From contig CAZHTC010000008.1 of NCBI GenBank assembly GCA_964535575.1, positions 62,001-126,000 on the forward strand: a stretch of DNA of 64,000 nt, in the 5' to 3' direction. The DNA is from JAGPCK01 sp964535575. Lineage in GTDB: Bacteria > Bacteroidota > Bacteroidia > UKL13-3. Below are positions 44,269-52,997 of the stretch, in pieces. The notes under the pieces were generated by a model. The model made no database searches. It was not told the origin of the DNA and worked only from the letters and a program-made list of their open reading frames with translations. Within the stretch, counting starts at the first letter, position 1, and each line of letters starts with the position of its first letter. Made by a program: the position numbers and the translations under genes.

Positions 44269-46059
44269 ATGAAACCGGCAGTACAATCCTGGATTTCCAA
44301 AATTTGGCTGTGGCGACTCCGCTACGTTAATAATAAAAATACGCTGCTTCTTGTAAGCGGACTGGTTGGATTAATTGCAGGGATTACGGCCATTATTCTA
44401 AAAACATTAGTCAGGTTAATTGAAGATGTGCTTTTTGAAAGTACCGCTGCCGAACAATACAACTGGTTGTATCTATTTTTCCCTTTATTGGGTATTGTAT
44501 TAACTGTTTTTTATGTTCAGCACTTTCGCAAAGGCAAACTTGGCCGCGGCATCAGCAATATTATTTATACTATAAACCGTAAGTCGGGAGATGTAGAAAA
44601 GGATAAAGTCTATTCCCATGTAATTACCAGCGCGCTCACAGTAGGAAGCGGTGGTTCTTGCGGACTGGAAGCTCCTATTGTGGTAACGGGAGCAGCCATT
44701 GGTTCTAATATGGCAAAAGCACTCCGGCTAACTGTTAAAGAGCGAACCTTGTTACTGGCAGCAGGATCAGCTGCAGGAATATCGGCCATTTTTAATGCTC
44801 CGCTGGGAGGCGTTATTTTTGCACTCGAAGTTTTACTTCCCCAAATCACTATTCCAGCATTTATCCCTCTCCTTATTGCTTCGGCTACGGCAGCGGTAGT
44901 GGCTAATATTGCCGGAAGCGGTCAGCTATTCTACCTCGTAACCGAAAGCTGGGATGTAAAAGCATTACCGTTTTACACCCTGCTTGGCATTTGCTGTGGT
45001 TTAATCTCGGTGTACATGATTCGGTTATCCCTGCGCATAGAAGCATACCTTAAAAATCATCCTTCCAAATACCGCAAAGCCATACTGGGAGGTATTGCAC
45101 TTAGCGTTATGATTTTTTTTATTCCGGTATTGTATGGTGAAGGGTACAGCACCGTGAATAATCTGCTTAACGGACGCTATCAGTTAATGTTTAATAATAC
45201 CTTTTTGTATGCTTACCGCAACCTGCCTCTAACTCCGGTGTTACTCGGATTGGCGATTATTGCATTAAAGGTGGTGGCTACTTCGGTTACCATTGGTTCG
45301 GGAGGAAACGGAGGAATTTTTGCCCCTTCCCTTTTTACCGGAGCTGTATTGGGATTCACATTTGCTACTGCCGTAAATATTTCGCATATCTACGATTTAC
45401 ATACATCAAATTTTACGGTGGCAGGCATGTCGGGGGTGCTTAGCGGTGTGGTGCATGCCCCGCTTACTTCTATATTTTTAATTGCCGAAGCTACCGGAGG
45501 ATATAAATTGTTTGTGCCGCTTATGATGGTTTCGGCATTTTCATTTTTTATTACACGCTATTTTGAGCCTTACTCCATCTATACCAAAAAATTAGCTGCA
45601 CGCGGACACCTTTCGACCAAGGACAAAGACGAAAACCTGCTGCGCATGATGAACCTGAAAAAGCTCATTGAAAACGATTTTAAGATGGTGAAAATGGATA
45701 TGACCTTAGGAAAGCTGATTGATGTGATTGCCCACTGCAAACGCAATATTTTTCCCGTGATTGATGAGGAGCTAAAATTAGTTGGAATAGTGTATTTAGA
45801 TGGCATCCGCGAAATCATGTTCAATCCCTCGCGTTATGAAAATACCTTAGTACGGGATATTTGTTCACCTGTTACCGGTTTTATTTCTACTGATGACAGC
45901 ATGCAAACTGTGATGCAGAAATTTGAAACCCTTAGGGCCTGGAATTTACCGGTGCTTGAAGATGGAAAGTATATTGGTTTTCTTTCTAAATCAACCATTT
46001 TTAACGAATACCGTAAATTGCTTATTAAGCAGGAAGCAAGTGAAGAGATTGCGATTTAG
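44269..46059 (+). CDS. ClC family chloride channel/transporter with CBS domains
   Basis: A 596 residue membrane protein: about ten or more helices with the gating-Glu motif GLEAP (Glu134), NAPLGGVIFALEV, and GGIFAPSLFTGA (anion site), then two CBS domains (about 475-590: LIDVIAHCKRNIFPVIDE and VMQKFETLRAWNLPVLED). The residue matching E. coli ClC Glu203 (proton glutamate) is Val188, as in vertebrate ClC channels. This suggests a channel or uncoupled transport. Convergent with dedA, overlapping by 4 bases. Confidence 0.93.
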   Translation: MKPAVQSWISKIWLWRLRYVNNKNTLLLVSGLVGLIAGITAIILKTLVRLIEDVLFESTAAEQYNWLYLFFPLLGIVLTVFYVQHFRKGKLGRGISNIIYTINRKSGDVEKDKVYSHVITSALTVGSGGSCGLEAPIVVTGAAIGSNMAKALRLTVKERTLLLAAGSAAGISAIFNAPLGGVIFALEVLLPQITIPAFIPLLIASATAAVVANIAGSGQLFYLVTESWDVKALPFYTLLGICCGLISVYMIRLSLRIEAYLKNHPSKYRKAILGGIALSVMIFFIPVLYGEGYSTVNNLLNGRYQLMFNNTFLYAYRNLPLTPVLLGLAIIALKVVATSVTIGSGGNGGIFAPSLFTGAVLGFTFATAVNISHIYDLHTSNFTVAGMSGVLSGVVHAPLTSIFLIAEATGGYKLFVPLMMVSAFSFFITRYFEPYSIYTKKLAARGHLSTKDKDENLLRMMNLKKLIENDFKMVKMDMTLGKLIDVIAHCKRNIFPVIDEELKLVGIVYLDGIREIMFNPSRYENTLVRDICSPVTGFISTDDSMQTVMQKFETLRAWNLPVLEDGKYIGFLSKSTIFNEYRKLLIKQEASEEIAI

Positions 46060-46709
46060 CCGGATGAACTTTCTTCAGACTGCGCTTTCGATTTCTTCTT
46101 ATTATTATAGGCATTTACAATAGGAATTGCTGTTACAATCACCATTAATATAATTACATAACTCAGGTAATCTTTTGCATTGGGTACCATTATACCCAGA
46201 AAATAACCGGCATTTACCACCACTAAGGGCCATAAAACAGCGCCTATTATATTGATGAGCATAAATCGCTTCATGTCCATATTGATAATTCCGGCAAGTA
46301 TAGGCGCAAAGGTGCGCACAATAGGTAAAAAGCGGCCTATGATTAATGTTTTTCCTCCGTACTTATCGTAATAGGTACGGGCCACTTCAATATGTTTCTT
46401 TTTAAAGAACATACTATCCGGACGGTTGAGCAATGCTTTACCCGTTTTGTGTCCGAAGTAATACCCGAAAGAGTAACCAAGCACTGAGGCAATGCTGATA
46501 ACCAGCAGCACTACCTCAACCGGATCATGAATAATACCAGTAGCACATAGCAGGCCTGCGGTAAACAGCAAAGAATCGCCCGGAAGGAAGAACCCGAAAA
46601 AAACTCCATTCTCGGCAAAAATCACCACAAAAAGCAGCACCATTCCGCCATAATGAAGAATTGATTCAGGATTTACCAGATGTTTTATAAAATCGAATAG
46701 CTCGGTCAC
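46056..46709 (-). CDS. DedA family membrane protein
   Basis: A 217 residue protein with the DedA/SNARE-associated pattern: FAENGVFFGFFLPGDSLLF, GYSFGYYFGHKTGKAL and GRFLPIVRTFAPILAG. DedA proteins scramble or flip phospholipids (undecaprenyl phosphate, PE) and affect membrane charge and pH tolerance. Several helices and re-entrant parts are present and the C-terminus is short and basic. Stands alone; ends against the ClC gene. Confidence 0.92.
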   Translation of the reverse strand: MTELFDFIKHLVNPESILHYGGMVLLFVVIFAENGVFFGFFLPGDSLLFTAGLLCATGIIHDPVEVVLLVISIASVLGYSFGYYFGHKTGKALLNRPDSMFFKKKHIEVARTYYDKYGGKTLIIGRFLPIVRTFAPILAGIINMDMKRFMLINIIGAVLWPLVVVNAGYFLGIMVPNAKDYLSYVIILMVIVTAIPIVNAYNNKKKSKAQSEESSSG

Positions 46710-46761
46710 CTTTTATTTGCTCTGTACAAATATGCATATTTACACCCGCTACTCAAAATAA

Positions 46762-46793
46762 AAACCCCGTCAAAGGTTAATCTGACGGGGTTT
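46762..46793 (-). terminator. Terminator of the M16 protease gene
   Basis: 11 bp perfect stem, AAACCCCGTCA (46762-46772) with TGACGGGGTTT (46783-46793), 10 base loop; on the minus strand a T-rich run follows. Lies 24 bases after the M16 stop. Confidence 0.85.
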
Positions 46794-46816
46794 CAGGCTC
46801 ATTGTTACTATTAAAC

Positions 46817-49684
46817 TTATTCCAATTTGTAATCGATGATTTTGCCAAGGTTAAGGTTAGAAACGGGTTTCTTAATCTTAGCCTTATCTCCCACCACTAC
46901 CACGATCATTTTTTCAAGCACAAGGTATTTTTTAGCTATTGCCAGCATATTATCGCGGGTAATATTGCTCAAAATCTGATTCTGCTGTGCATTGTAATCT
47001 GCCGGAAGGTTATACAATAAAATCTGACTCAAAAATCCTGCTTTCTGGAATGATGTTTCGTAATCTAAAGCTTCTCCCAGAATGATGGAACTTTGAGTAT
47101 TTTTTACATCATCATTGGTGATGCCGCCTTCACGGTAATTTTTAATCTCTTTAAAAAACTCGGTTAAAGCGCTATCAGTAGCATTGGTGCGCACACTTCC
47201 ACCGGCCGAAAATGTTCCGTAATATTTATTTGCCTGAAACGAAGAATAACATCCATATGAGTATCCTTTGTCTTCGCGGAGATTAAGATTGATACGGCTG
47301 TTAAAGGCACCACCCAGCATGTAATTGGTTAAGCGTCCGCGGTAATAATCTCCGTTGTAATCATAAGCCATAGCCATTATTCCAATGCGTATTTGGGATT
47401 GCGGTGCTCCCGGTTTATCCATCATGTAAATCTGAGTGGCTTCATATTGAGGTGTTGCCGGCAAAGCCGGAATAGTATAAGTTTTGCCTGCCCATGATTT
47501 AAGGAAACCTAACTGAGTCATTACTTCCTGCTCGGCAATATCACCCACTACGGTTACCGATGCCATGGCTGGTGAATAAAAGCTGCTGTAATAAGCCTGC
47601 ACATCTTTCAGTTCGATTGCTTTAATTGATTTTTCGGTACCTAAGGCCGGAGTTCCATACACATTATTTCCAAGCATTAACATACGGAAAGCCGTTTGTG
47701 CCATATAGCCCGCACTGCTGTTTTGCTGTTTTACCAATTGCTGCATTTGTTTCTTGAGGCGCTTAAAATCATCCTCACTAAATTTAGGATTCATTAATTT
47801 TTCCTCTAACAGTTTTAGTGTGGCGGCTGAATTCTTTTTAAGGCAACGCACCACTATGGTAGTCGACATTTGGTCGGCTGAGAAACTAATTGAACTTCCT
47901 AATTTATCCAATTCGTCACTCATGGCTTCCGATGTGAAGTTTTTAGTAGCTTCATTCATCATGTCGGCAGTGATTACCGCTGTTCCGTGTTTCCCTTCGG
48001 CATCGAGTAAGTGGCCCCCCTCCAAACGTAAAATCATGGTTACAACAGGCTGCTCATTACTTTGAGTTCCTATTAATTTTAATCCGTTATCAAATTTTGA
48101 GGTATAATATTTAGGCACCACAGGTAATTTAGCCGGGCCTGCCACAGGTCGTTTGCTGCGATCGAAATTATCTTTTGGCTTATTATATACTAATCCGTTG
48201 TATTCGGCAGGCGTGTTCATAGAACCACCGGTAACTTTTGGCTCTTTGTACTCTTCGTTTTCAACACCGGGAATGGCGGGATAAACAGATACAATTAGTT
48301 TATTTCTTCCTTTAATGTATTTGTTGTACACGCGCATAATGTCTTCTTTGGTTACCTTGTTATAACGCTTTAGTTCATCACCAATATTCCAGGTGCGGCC
48401 TACCAGGTATTCCCATGAAGCAAGTTGCGAGGCACGTCCGGCAATACTTTCAAAACCACCAATCAGTTGTGCTTCCATCATTGCTTTGGCACGCTGCAAC
48501 TGATCATCGCTTATTCCGGCTTTTTCAAATTGTCCGAATGTTTCGGTAAGCCATACTTTTACACTATCAAGCGGAGTTCCGTAGTTTCCGGCAATCTGAA
48601 TGGTAAATTCTCCTCCAAGCTCGCCACACGGATTAAATACACTTGCCTGCAGGGCGCGTTCGGTTTTTACCAAATTTTTATAGAAAGGAGAGCTGTTTCC
48701 GTTTCCAAGAATACTTGCCAGTAAATCGAGTGCTGGTTCATCGGCATCGTAATTTTTTACCGATGGATACACCACCTGAAACAACGGAATATACACACGG
48801 TCAGTGTATGAAGCATAACGGTCATCGGGCAGGTAAAAAGGATCTACACGCAGTTTTTTAACTTCCGGTCCGCGGTTGATGTTTCCAAAGTATTTTTCGA
48901 TCAGCTTTAATGTTTCCTGCGGATTAATATCACCGGCCACAGTTAATATGGCATTGTTGGGTCCATACCAGCGAAGAAAAAAGTTTTTCAAATCCTGTAC
49001 CGTTGCCGCATTCAAATCTTCCAGATATCCAATGGTGGTCCAGCTGTATGGATGTCCCTGCGGATAAAGGTTAGAGGCTACCAGTTCTTCTACTCTTCCG
49101 TATGGAGCATTAATACCCTGCCCTTTTTCATTTTTAACCGCATCGCGCTGGCTTTCGAATTTCTTTTTGGTAACGGCATCAAGCAAAAACCCCATACGGT
49201 CGCTTTCTAGCCAAAGAGCTGTTTCGAGGTAATTGCTTGGCATAGTTTCAAAATAGTTGGTGCGGTCGCGGTCTGTGGTACCGTTCATATCACCTCCTAC
49301 GCTTTCTACTATTTTAATATGTTCCTCGTCAGCAATATGATCTGATCCCTGAAACATCATGTGCTCAAAGAAGTGAGCAAATCCGGTGCGACCGGCTACC
49401 TCGCGGTTTGAGCCAACGCGGTAGGTAACGTTTACATGTACAATCGGATCAGAGTGGTCTTCATGAAGAAACACAATCAGTCCGTTGGGGAGTTTCCACT
49501 TTTCGTAAGGGATAACAATTTCGCCATCTTTCTTTTCAATTTTTTCAATTAAAACGGGGCCGGTAGTGGTAGTAGCCACCGGTGCCGATAGTGTGGGAGT
49601 AGCCGCTTTTTGCTGGGCAAAAGCCGTGGTACCCATGAAAAGTACCGAGAGCAAAAGCGAGGAAAATTTTCTCATATTATGCAT
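46817..49684 (-). CDS. M16 family zinc peptidase (two-domain, periplasmic)
   Basis: A 955 residue peptidase with a signal peptide (ending TAFAQQ). The inverted zinc motif HFFEH in FAHFFEHMMFQGS (around residue 105) with the downstream Glu in the AVKNEKGQG region marks the active half; the second half (about 510-950) repeats the M16 fold without HxxEH and closes the chamber, as in pitrilysin/PqqL-type proteins. It degrades peptides in the periplasm. Another ATG three codons in (49675) also starts the signal peptide and is equally possible. A CTTG-N20-TAATTTCG promoter is at 49707-49738 (minus). Confidence 0.92.
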   Translation of the reverse strand: MHNMRKFSSLLLSVLFMGTTAFAQQKAATPTLSAPVATTTTGPVLIEKIEKKDGEIVIPYEKWKLPNGLIVFLHEDHSDPIVHVNVTYRVGSNREVAGRTGFAHFFEHMMFQGSDHIADEEHIKIVESVGGDMNGTTDRDRTNYFETMPSNYLETALWLESDRMGFLLDAVTKKKFESQRDAVKNEKGQGINAPYGRVEELVASNLYPQGHPYSWTTIGYLEDLNAATVQDLKNFFLRWYGPNNAILTVAGDINPQETLKLIEKYFGNINRGPEVKKLRVDPFYLPDDRYASYTDRVYIPLFQVVYPSVKNYDADEPALDLLASILGNGNSSPFYKNLVKTERALQASVFNPCGELGGEFTIQIAGNYGTPLDSVKVWLTETFGQFEKAGISDDQLQRAKAMMEAQLIGGFESIAGRASQLASWEYLVGRTWNIGDELKRYNKVTKEDIMRVYNKYIKGRNKLIVSVYPAIPGVENEEYKEPKVTGGSMNTPAEYNGLVYNKPKDNFDRSKRPVAGPAKLPVVPKYYTSKFDNGLKLIGTQSNEQPVVTMILRLEGGHLLDAEGKHGTAVITADMMNEATKNFTSEAMSDELDKLGSSISFSADQMSTTIVVRCLKKNSAATLKLLEEKLMNPKFSEDDFKRLKKQMQQLVKQQNSSAGYMAQTAFRMLMLGNNVYGTPALGTEKSIKAIELKDVQAYYSSFYSPAMASVTVVGDIAEQEVMTQLGFLKSWAGKTYTIPALPATPQYEATQIYMMDKPGAPQSQIRIGIMAMAYDYNGDYYRGRLTNYMLGGAFNSRINLNLREDKGYSYGCYSSFQANKYYGTFSAGGSVRTNATDSALTEFFKEIKNYREGGITNDDVKNTQSSIILGEALDYETSFQKAGFLSQILLYNLPADYNAQQNQILSNITRDNMLAIAKKYLVLEKMIVVVVGDKAKIKKPVSNLNLGKIIDYKLE

Positions 49685-49706
49685 AAATTTATTAGTTTGC
49701 AGGGAA

Positions 49707-49738
49707 CGAAATTAGGACAATACACCCCCATAGTCAAG
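49707..49738 (-). promoter_or_regulatory. Promoter of the M16 protease gene
   Basis: Minus strand CTTG (49735-49738), 20 bases, TAATTTCG (49707-49714): two mismatches to consensus, correct spacing. Confidence 0.5.
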
Positions 49739-49847
49739 AAAAAGCATGGCGCAGGCCGGGGCATTCATATGAATCACAGACCATATCCGACAAACTTGTT
49801 TGTTTTCAGGATTAAAGCAAATTGTGGAAAGCAGGGTGAATTCTTTG

Positions 49848-49879
49848 TTTGCTCAATTTAGTTCCGTCCCTTACCTTCG
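49848..49879 (+). promoter_or_regulatory. Promoter of the DUF6580 gene
   Basis: TTTG (49848-49851), 20 bases, TACCTTCG (49872-49879); one mismatch. ATG at 49901. Confidence 0.65.
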
Positions 49880-49900
49880 CAACACTTGTTTTACACACGT

Positions 49901-50443
49901 ATGAAGAAAGTATACATCCTTATTGCCTTAGTGGTATTGGCCGCATTAAGCCGCCTGTTCCCAGTTCATAACAATTTTACTCCGGTAGCGGCCCTTGCCC
50001 TTTTTAGCGGAGCATTTTTAAGCCGCAGATTAGCTTTTGTGGTTCCGGTAATAGCCATGCTTGCAGCCGATATACTAATGGGACTTAAAAACAGCGACCC
50101 CATTTATATGGAGTATTTAACTAAAGGGCAGTTTTTGCCAGTGTATGCAGCCATGCTGCTAACAGCCGCCATCGGTTTCGGTCTAAACAATAAATTTTCG
50201 GTGCAGCAGGTATTGGGCAGAACGGTAGCCGCTTCACTTGCGTTTTTCCTGCTCACCAATTTTGCCTATCTGTATCAGGATTTATCATTGTATCCGCGCA
50301 CTTTTAACGGATTAATGCTAAGTTATTATAATGCCATTCCGTTTTATAAATGGACATTAGTGGGTGATTTGTTTTATTCATCCCTGATGTTTGGTGCCTG
50401 GTACTTTATAGCATACCGCAAACCAATAGCTGTTAAAGCCTGA
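49901..50443 (+). CDS. DUF6580 family membrane protein
   Basis: A 180 residue protein with five to six hydrophobic helices: ALSRLFPVHNNFTPVAALALFSGA at the N-terminus and PFYKWTLVGDLFYSSLMFGAWY at the C-terminus are typical of DUF6580, a putative transport family resembling ECF S components. Cargo unknown. Start chosen at ATG 49901, downstream of the promoter; an in-frame TTG at 49886 lies at the likely transcription start. No riboswitch was found upstream. Confidence 0.78.
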   Translation: MKKVYILIALVVLAALSRLFPVHNNFTPVAALALFSGAFLSRRLAFVVPVIAMLAADILMGLKNSDPIYMEYLTKGQFLPVYAAMLLTAAIGFGLNNKFSVQQVLGRTVAASLAFFLLTNFAYLYQDLSLYPRTFNGLMLSYYNAIPFYKWTLVGDLFYSSLMFGAWYFIAYRKPIAVKA

Positions 50444-50454
50444 TTTAATTTAAA

Positions 50455-50501
50455 ACAGAACAAAAAAATCCCCCGCATAGCGGGGGATTTTTTTGTTCTG
50501 T
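50455..50501. terminator. 22 bp perfect bidirectional terminator hairpin
   Basis: Left arm 50455-50476 and right arm 50480-50501 are exact complements with a 3 base ATA loop. The core is CCCCCGC/GCGGGGG flanked by seven A and seven T. Separates convergent DUF6580 and hemerythrin genes. Confidence 0.92.
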
Positions 50502-50522
50502 AAAAACTTGTTGATTCAGAGA

Positions 50523-51266
50523 TTAATTCATCCTCACCATTTCCTGCACTTTCTTTTTAAGCAACTGCTCAAACTTTTGTGCTTTGGGAATAAGAATTTT
50601 TTCTTCGATGAGGCTATGTAGTTTCAGATCCTGTTCAAAATCTTCCAGTTCTTTAATTAGAATGCGGTAAGCAATATGATCGTTGCTGTCGGTTTTAAAC
50701 TGATTGGTAAGACTGCGTATTAGCAGCATATCATCATCATCGTGCGCATGGCGCAGAATAAATGTATCTAACGTAAACTCTTTCACCTGGAGCAGAAAAT
50801 TATGAGCAAACTGCATGGTATGGTGTTCCAGTTTTTTGATATACGGAAATACAACTTTGTTTTCATATCCGATGTGAATGAGAAAATCTCTGCGAAAAGT
50901 GTCGAAAATATTGCTGAGCAGGTGGAGATGCGGATATTCTTTTCCGTAATGACGGGCGGTGCGCTCAATATGATGTTGTATTATGGGCAGCATCACCTGT
51001 GAATAATTGTGATGGCTGCGTTGCAGGTAGGAACATAATCTTCCTGGCGAATAGTGCCTGAAATCTTCTTCCATATGTCTGAACAAAACTTCAGTGCGGG
51101 CGAGCTGATCGTAAATTTTATCAATGCTCACCTGCTTGGTGCGGCACACCTCATCTAAAGTTTGATCTAAATGATCAAAAAAATCAATACCATGCTGAAA
51201 CATCACTGCTGCATAGCGGTGATTTTCCATTAAAAGTTCGCTTACGTATTTTTTTCTATTGCTCAT
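50523..51266 (-). CDS. Hemerythrin-domain protein related to ScdA/YtfE (RIC)
   Basis: A 247 residue helical protein. The N-terminal MENHRYAAVMFQHGIDFF resembles the ScdA_N domain of iron-centre repair proteins, but the family's CysCys after HGIDF is absent (FFDH). The hemerythrin part keeps RSHHNYSQVMLPIIQHHIE, HIGYENKVVFPYI, HAHDDDD and HSLIEEKILIP, giving His, Glu and Asp ligands for a di-iron centre. Likely an O2/NO/peroxide-responsive iron protein. -7 element TATATTTG at 51286-51293 (minus). Confidence 0.82.
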   Translation of the reverse strand: MSNRKKYVSELLMENHRYAAVMFQHGIDFFDHLDQTLDEVCRTKQVSIDKIYDQLARTEVLFRHMEEDFRHYSPGRLCSYLQRSHHNYSQVMLPIIQHHIERTARHYGKEYPHLHLLSNIFDTFRRDFLIHIGYENKVVFPYIKKLEHHTMQFAHNFLLQVKEFTLDTFILRHAHDDDDMLLIRSLTNQFKTDSNDHIAYRILIKELEDFEQDLKLHSLIEEKILIPKAQKFEQLLKKKVQEMVRMN

Positions 51267-51285
51267 TGCGATGTGCAGAAGTGAA

Positions 51286-51293
51286 CAAATATA
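51286..51293 (-). promoter_or_regulatory. -7 element for the hemerythrin gene
   Basis: TATATTTG on the minus strand, 19 bases before the ATG at 51266. Confidence 0.45.
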
Positions 51294-51357
51294 GGGAAGG
51301 CATTTTGAAAATTAAGTGCATTTTTGGCTTTTTAACTATAAATAAAAGCGAAAACAC

Positions 51358-52365
51358 ATGCTTACGTGGAGTTTAGAGTCTTTGCGATTGGAATTAAAGT
51401 ATACCTGGGTTATCTCACGCAATAGTTCGGAGTATAAACCTAATTTTATTGTAAGGGTTGCTGATAATAAAGGGTATAGCGGAACCGGAGAAATTGCCCC
51501 CAATATTCGATACGGAGAAACACCGGAGATGATTGAAGCTTTTTTCAGAGAGTTTAAAAACGGGGTACAGGGAACTTACCCCACACTTTCTAATTTCAGC
51601 CGTTTTTTAGATAACCTTCCATTGCCTCACGCACTTCGTTTTGGAATTGAATCGGCATTTGTACATTACCTGTGTGCCGCGCAGGGAAAAAGCATGGATA
51701 AACTATTAGGCATCAAAACTCCTTCTGAGGTAAAAACCTGCTACTCCATCCCGATTATGGAACCGCAACAGATAGGAGAATTTTTATTAACAAATAATTT
51801 AAGTCGTTTTTCATCCATCAAAATTAAGGTCAATAAGGACACGGGCGAAGAATCGCTGAAAGCATTAGGGGCCGCATACAAGGGCCGTATTTACCTCGAC
51901 CCCAATGAAGCCTTTGATGATGCCGATGAGTTGCTTTTGTTTCTGGAAAAAGTAAAACACCTGAACATTGCCTTTGTAGAGCAGCCCATGCCCAGTGATT
52001 GTGTAACCGATTACCTCTATGCCAAACCTAAAAGCCCGTTTCCGTTTATTGCCGATGAATCGGTAACTGATAATTCGGAAATGGGCGAGATTGCCAAACA
52101 GTTTCACGGAGTGAATATGAAACTGATGAAAGCGGGTGGTTACCTGAAAGGGATAGATATATTAACCAAAGCAAGGCAGGCCGGATTAAAAACCATGATT
52201 GGGTGCATGATAGAAAGCACACTGGGTATTGCCAGTGCCATGCAATTATGTCACGATGTTGATTTTACCGATTTAGATGGTTTTATGATTGTAAAAAATG
52301 AGCCCTTCCATTACCTTAGCGAACAAAACGGAGTATTACATTTAACCCAAAAATTTCCTTTATGA
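51358..52365 (+). CDS. Dipeptide epimerase-like enolase superfamily enzyme
   Basis: A 335 residue MR-MLE barrel enzyme. Catalytic pieces: IKIKVNK (KxK base), metal ligands Asp in YLDPNEAF, Glu in FVEQPMP and Asp in IADESV, and second Lys in MKLMKAGG. DLDG near residue 312 is the Asp-x-Asp that binds the amino group in L-Ala-D/L-Glu-type epimerases. It probably epimerises a dipeptide, perhaps from peptidoglycan turnover. Exact substrate is uncertain; o-succinylbenzoate synthase is less likely. Four base overlap with the cyclophilin gene. Confidence 0.85.
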   Translation: MLTWSLESLRLELKYTWVISRNSSEYKPNFIVRVADNKGYSGTGEIAPNIRYGETPEMIEAFFREFKNGVQGTYPTLSNFSRFLDNLPLPHALRFGIESAFVHYLCAAQGKSMDKLLGIKTPSEVKTCYSIPIMEPQQIGEFLLTNNLSRFSSIKIKVNKDTGEESLKALGAAYKGRIYLDPNEAFDDADELLLFLEKVKHLNIAFVEQPMPSDCVTDYLYAKPKSPFPFIADESVTDNSEMGEIAKQFHGVNMKLMKAGGYLKGIDILTKARQAGLKTMIGCMIESTLGIASAMQLCHDVDFTDLDGFMIVKNEPFHYLSEQNGVLHLTQKFPL

Positions 52366-52997
52366 ATAAATTAATTTGGATTCCACTGGCTGTTGCTACT
52401 GTTATTTTTGCCTGCTCGGGGAAAAAAGATGACCCTTCACCAGCTCCAATTCCTGAAGCAAAAGAACAGGTGGTTGAAATAAGCACCGGATTCGGCAAAA
52501 TGTATATGTGGCTGTACAAGGAAACACCTCAGCACCGCACCAATTTTTTGAAATTAGCCGACAGTGGTTTTTTTGATAACACTACCTTTCATCGCTGCGT
52601 GGATAATTTTGTTATTCAGGGAGGAGATCCCAATTCGAAAGACAGTGACCCAAACAATGATGGCAACGGAGGTCCGGGTTACACTATCCCGGCTGAATTT
52701 GTAGATTCAATAAAGCATATACGCGGAGCGGTAGGGGCGGCCCGTAATAATAATCCGGAAAAGGCATCGAATGGTTCGCAGTTTTATGTGGTGCTTAGCG
52801 AGCAAACCACACAACAGCTAAATGGCAACTATACCGTGTTTGGGTATATTATGAAAGGAATGAATGTAGCCGATTCTATAGTGAAACAACCCAAAAACGG
52901 AGCAGGCAGACCTTATACCAATATTCCAATGACGGTGAAAGTGCTGAACAAAACCAAAAGCGAAATTAAGAGTCTTTACGGTTACGAAGTGAAATAA
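52362..52997 (+). CDS. Cyclophilin-type peptidyl-prolyl isomerase lipoprotein
   Basis: A 211 residue lipoprotein (lipobox FAC, Cys18; then GKKDD). The mature cyclophilin domain has FHRCVDNFVIQGGDP (catalytic Arg, Gln), the NGSQFYVVL strand and YTVFGYIMKGMNV. It assists folding of exported proteins, probably at the outer or inner membrane periplasmic face. Translationally coupled to the epimerase gene; its end overlaps the convergent nnr end by 32 bases. Confidence 0.92.
   Translation: MNKLIWIPLAVATVIFACSGKKDDPSPAPIPEAKEQVVEISTGFGKMYMWLYKETPQHRTNFLKLADSGFFDNTTFHRCVDNFVIQGGDPNSKDSDPNNDGNGGPGYTIPAEFVDSIKHIRGAVGAARNNNPEKASNGSQFYVVLSEQTTQQLNGNYTVFGYIMKGMNVADSIVKQPKNGAGRPYTNIPMTVKVLNKTKSEIKSLYGYEVK

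Noticed and set aside
49740..49870. Possible riboswitch before the DUF6580 gene
   Set aside because: I looked for cobalamin, thiamine and SAM motifs; no conserved box or multi-stem layout was visible, and a normal promoter explains the region.
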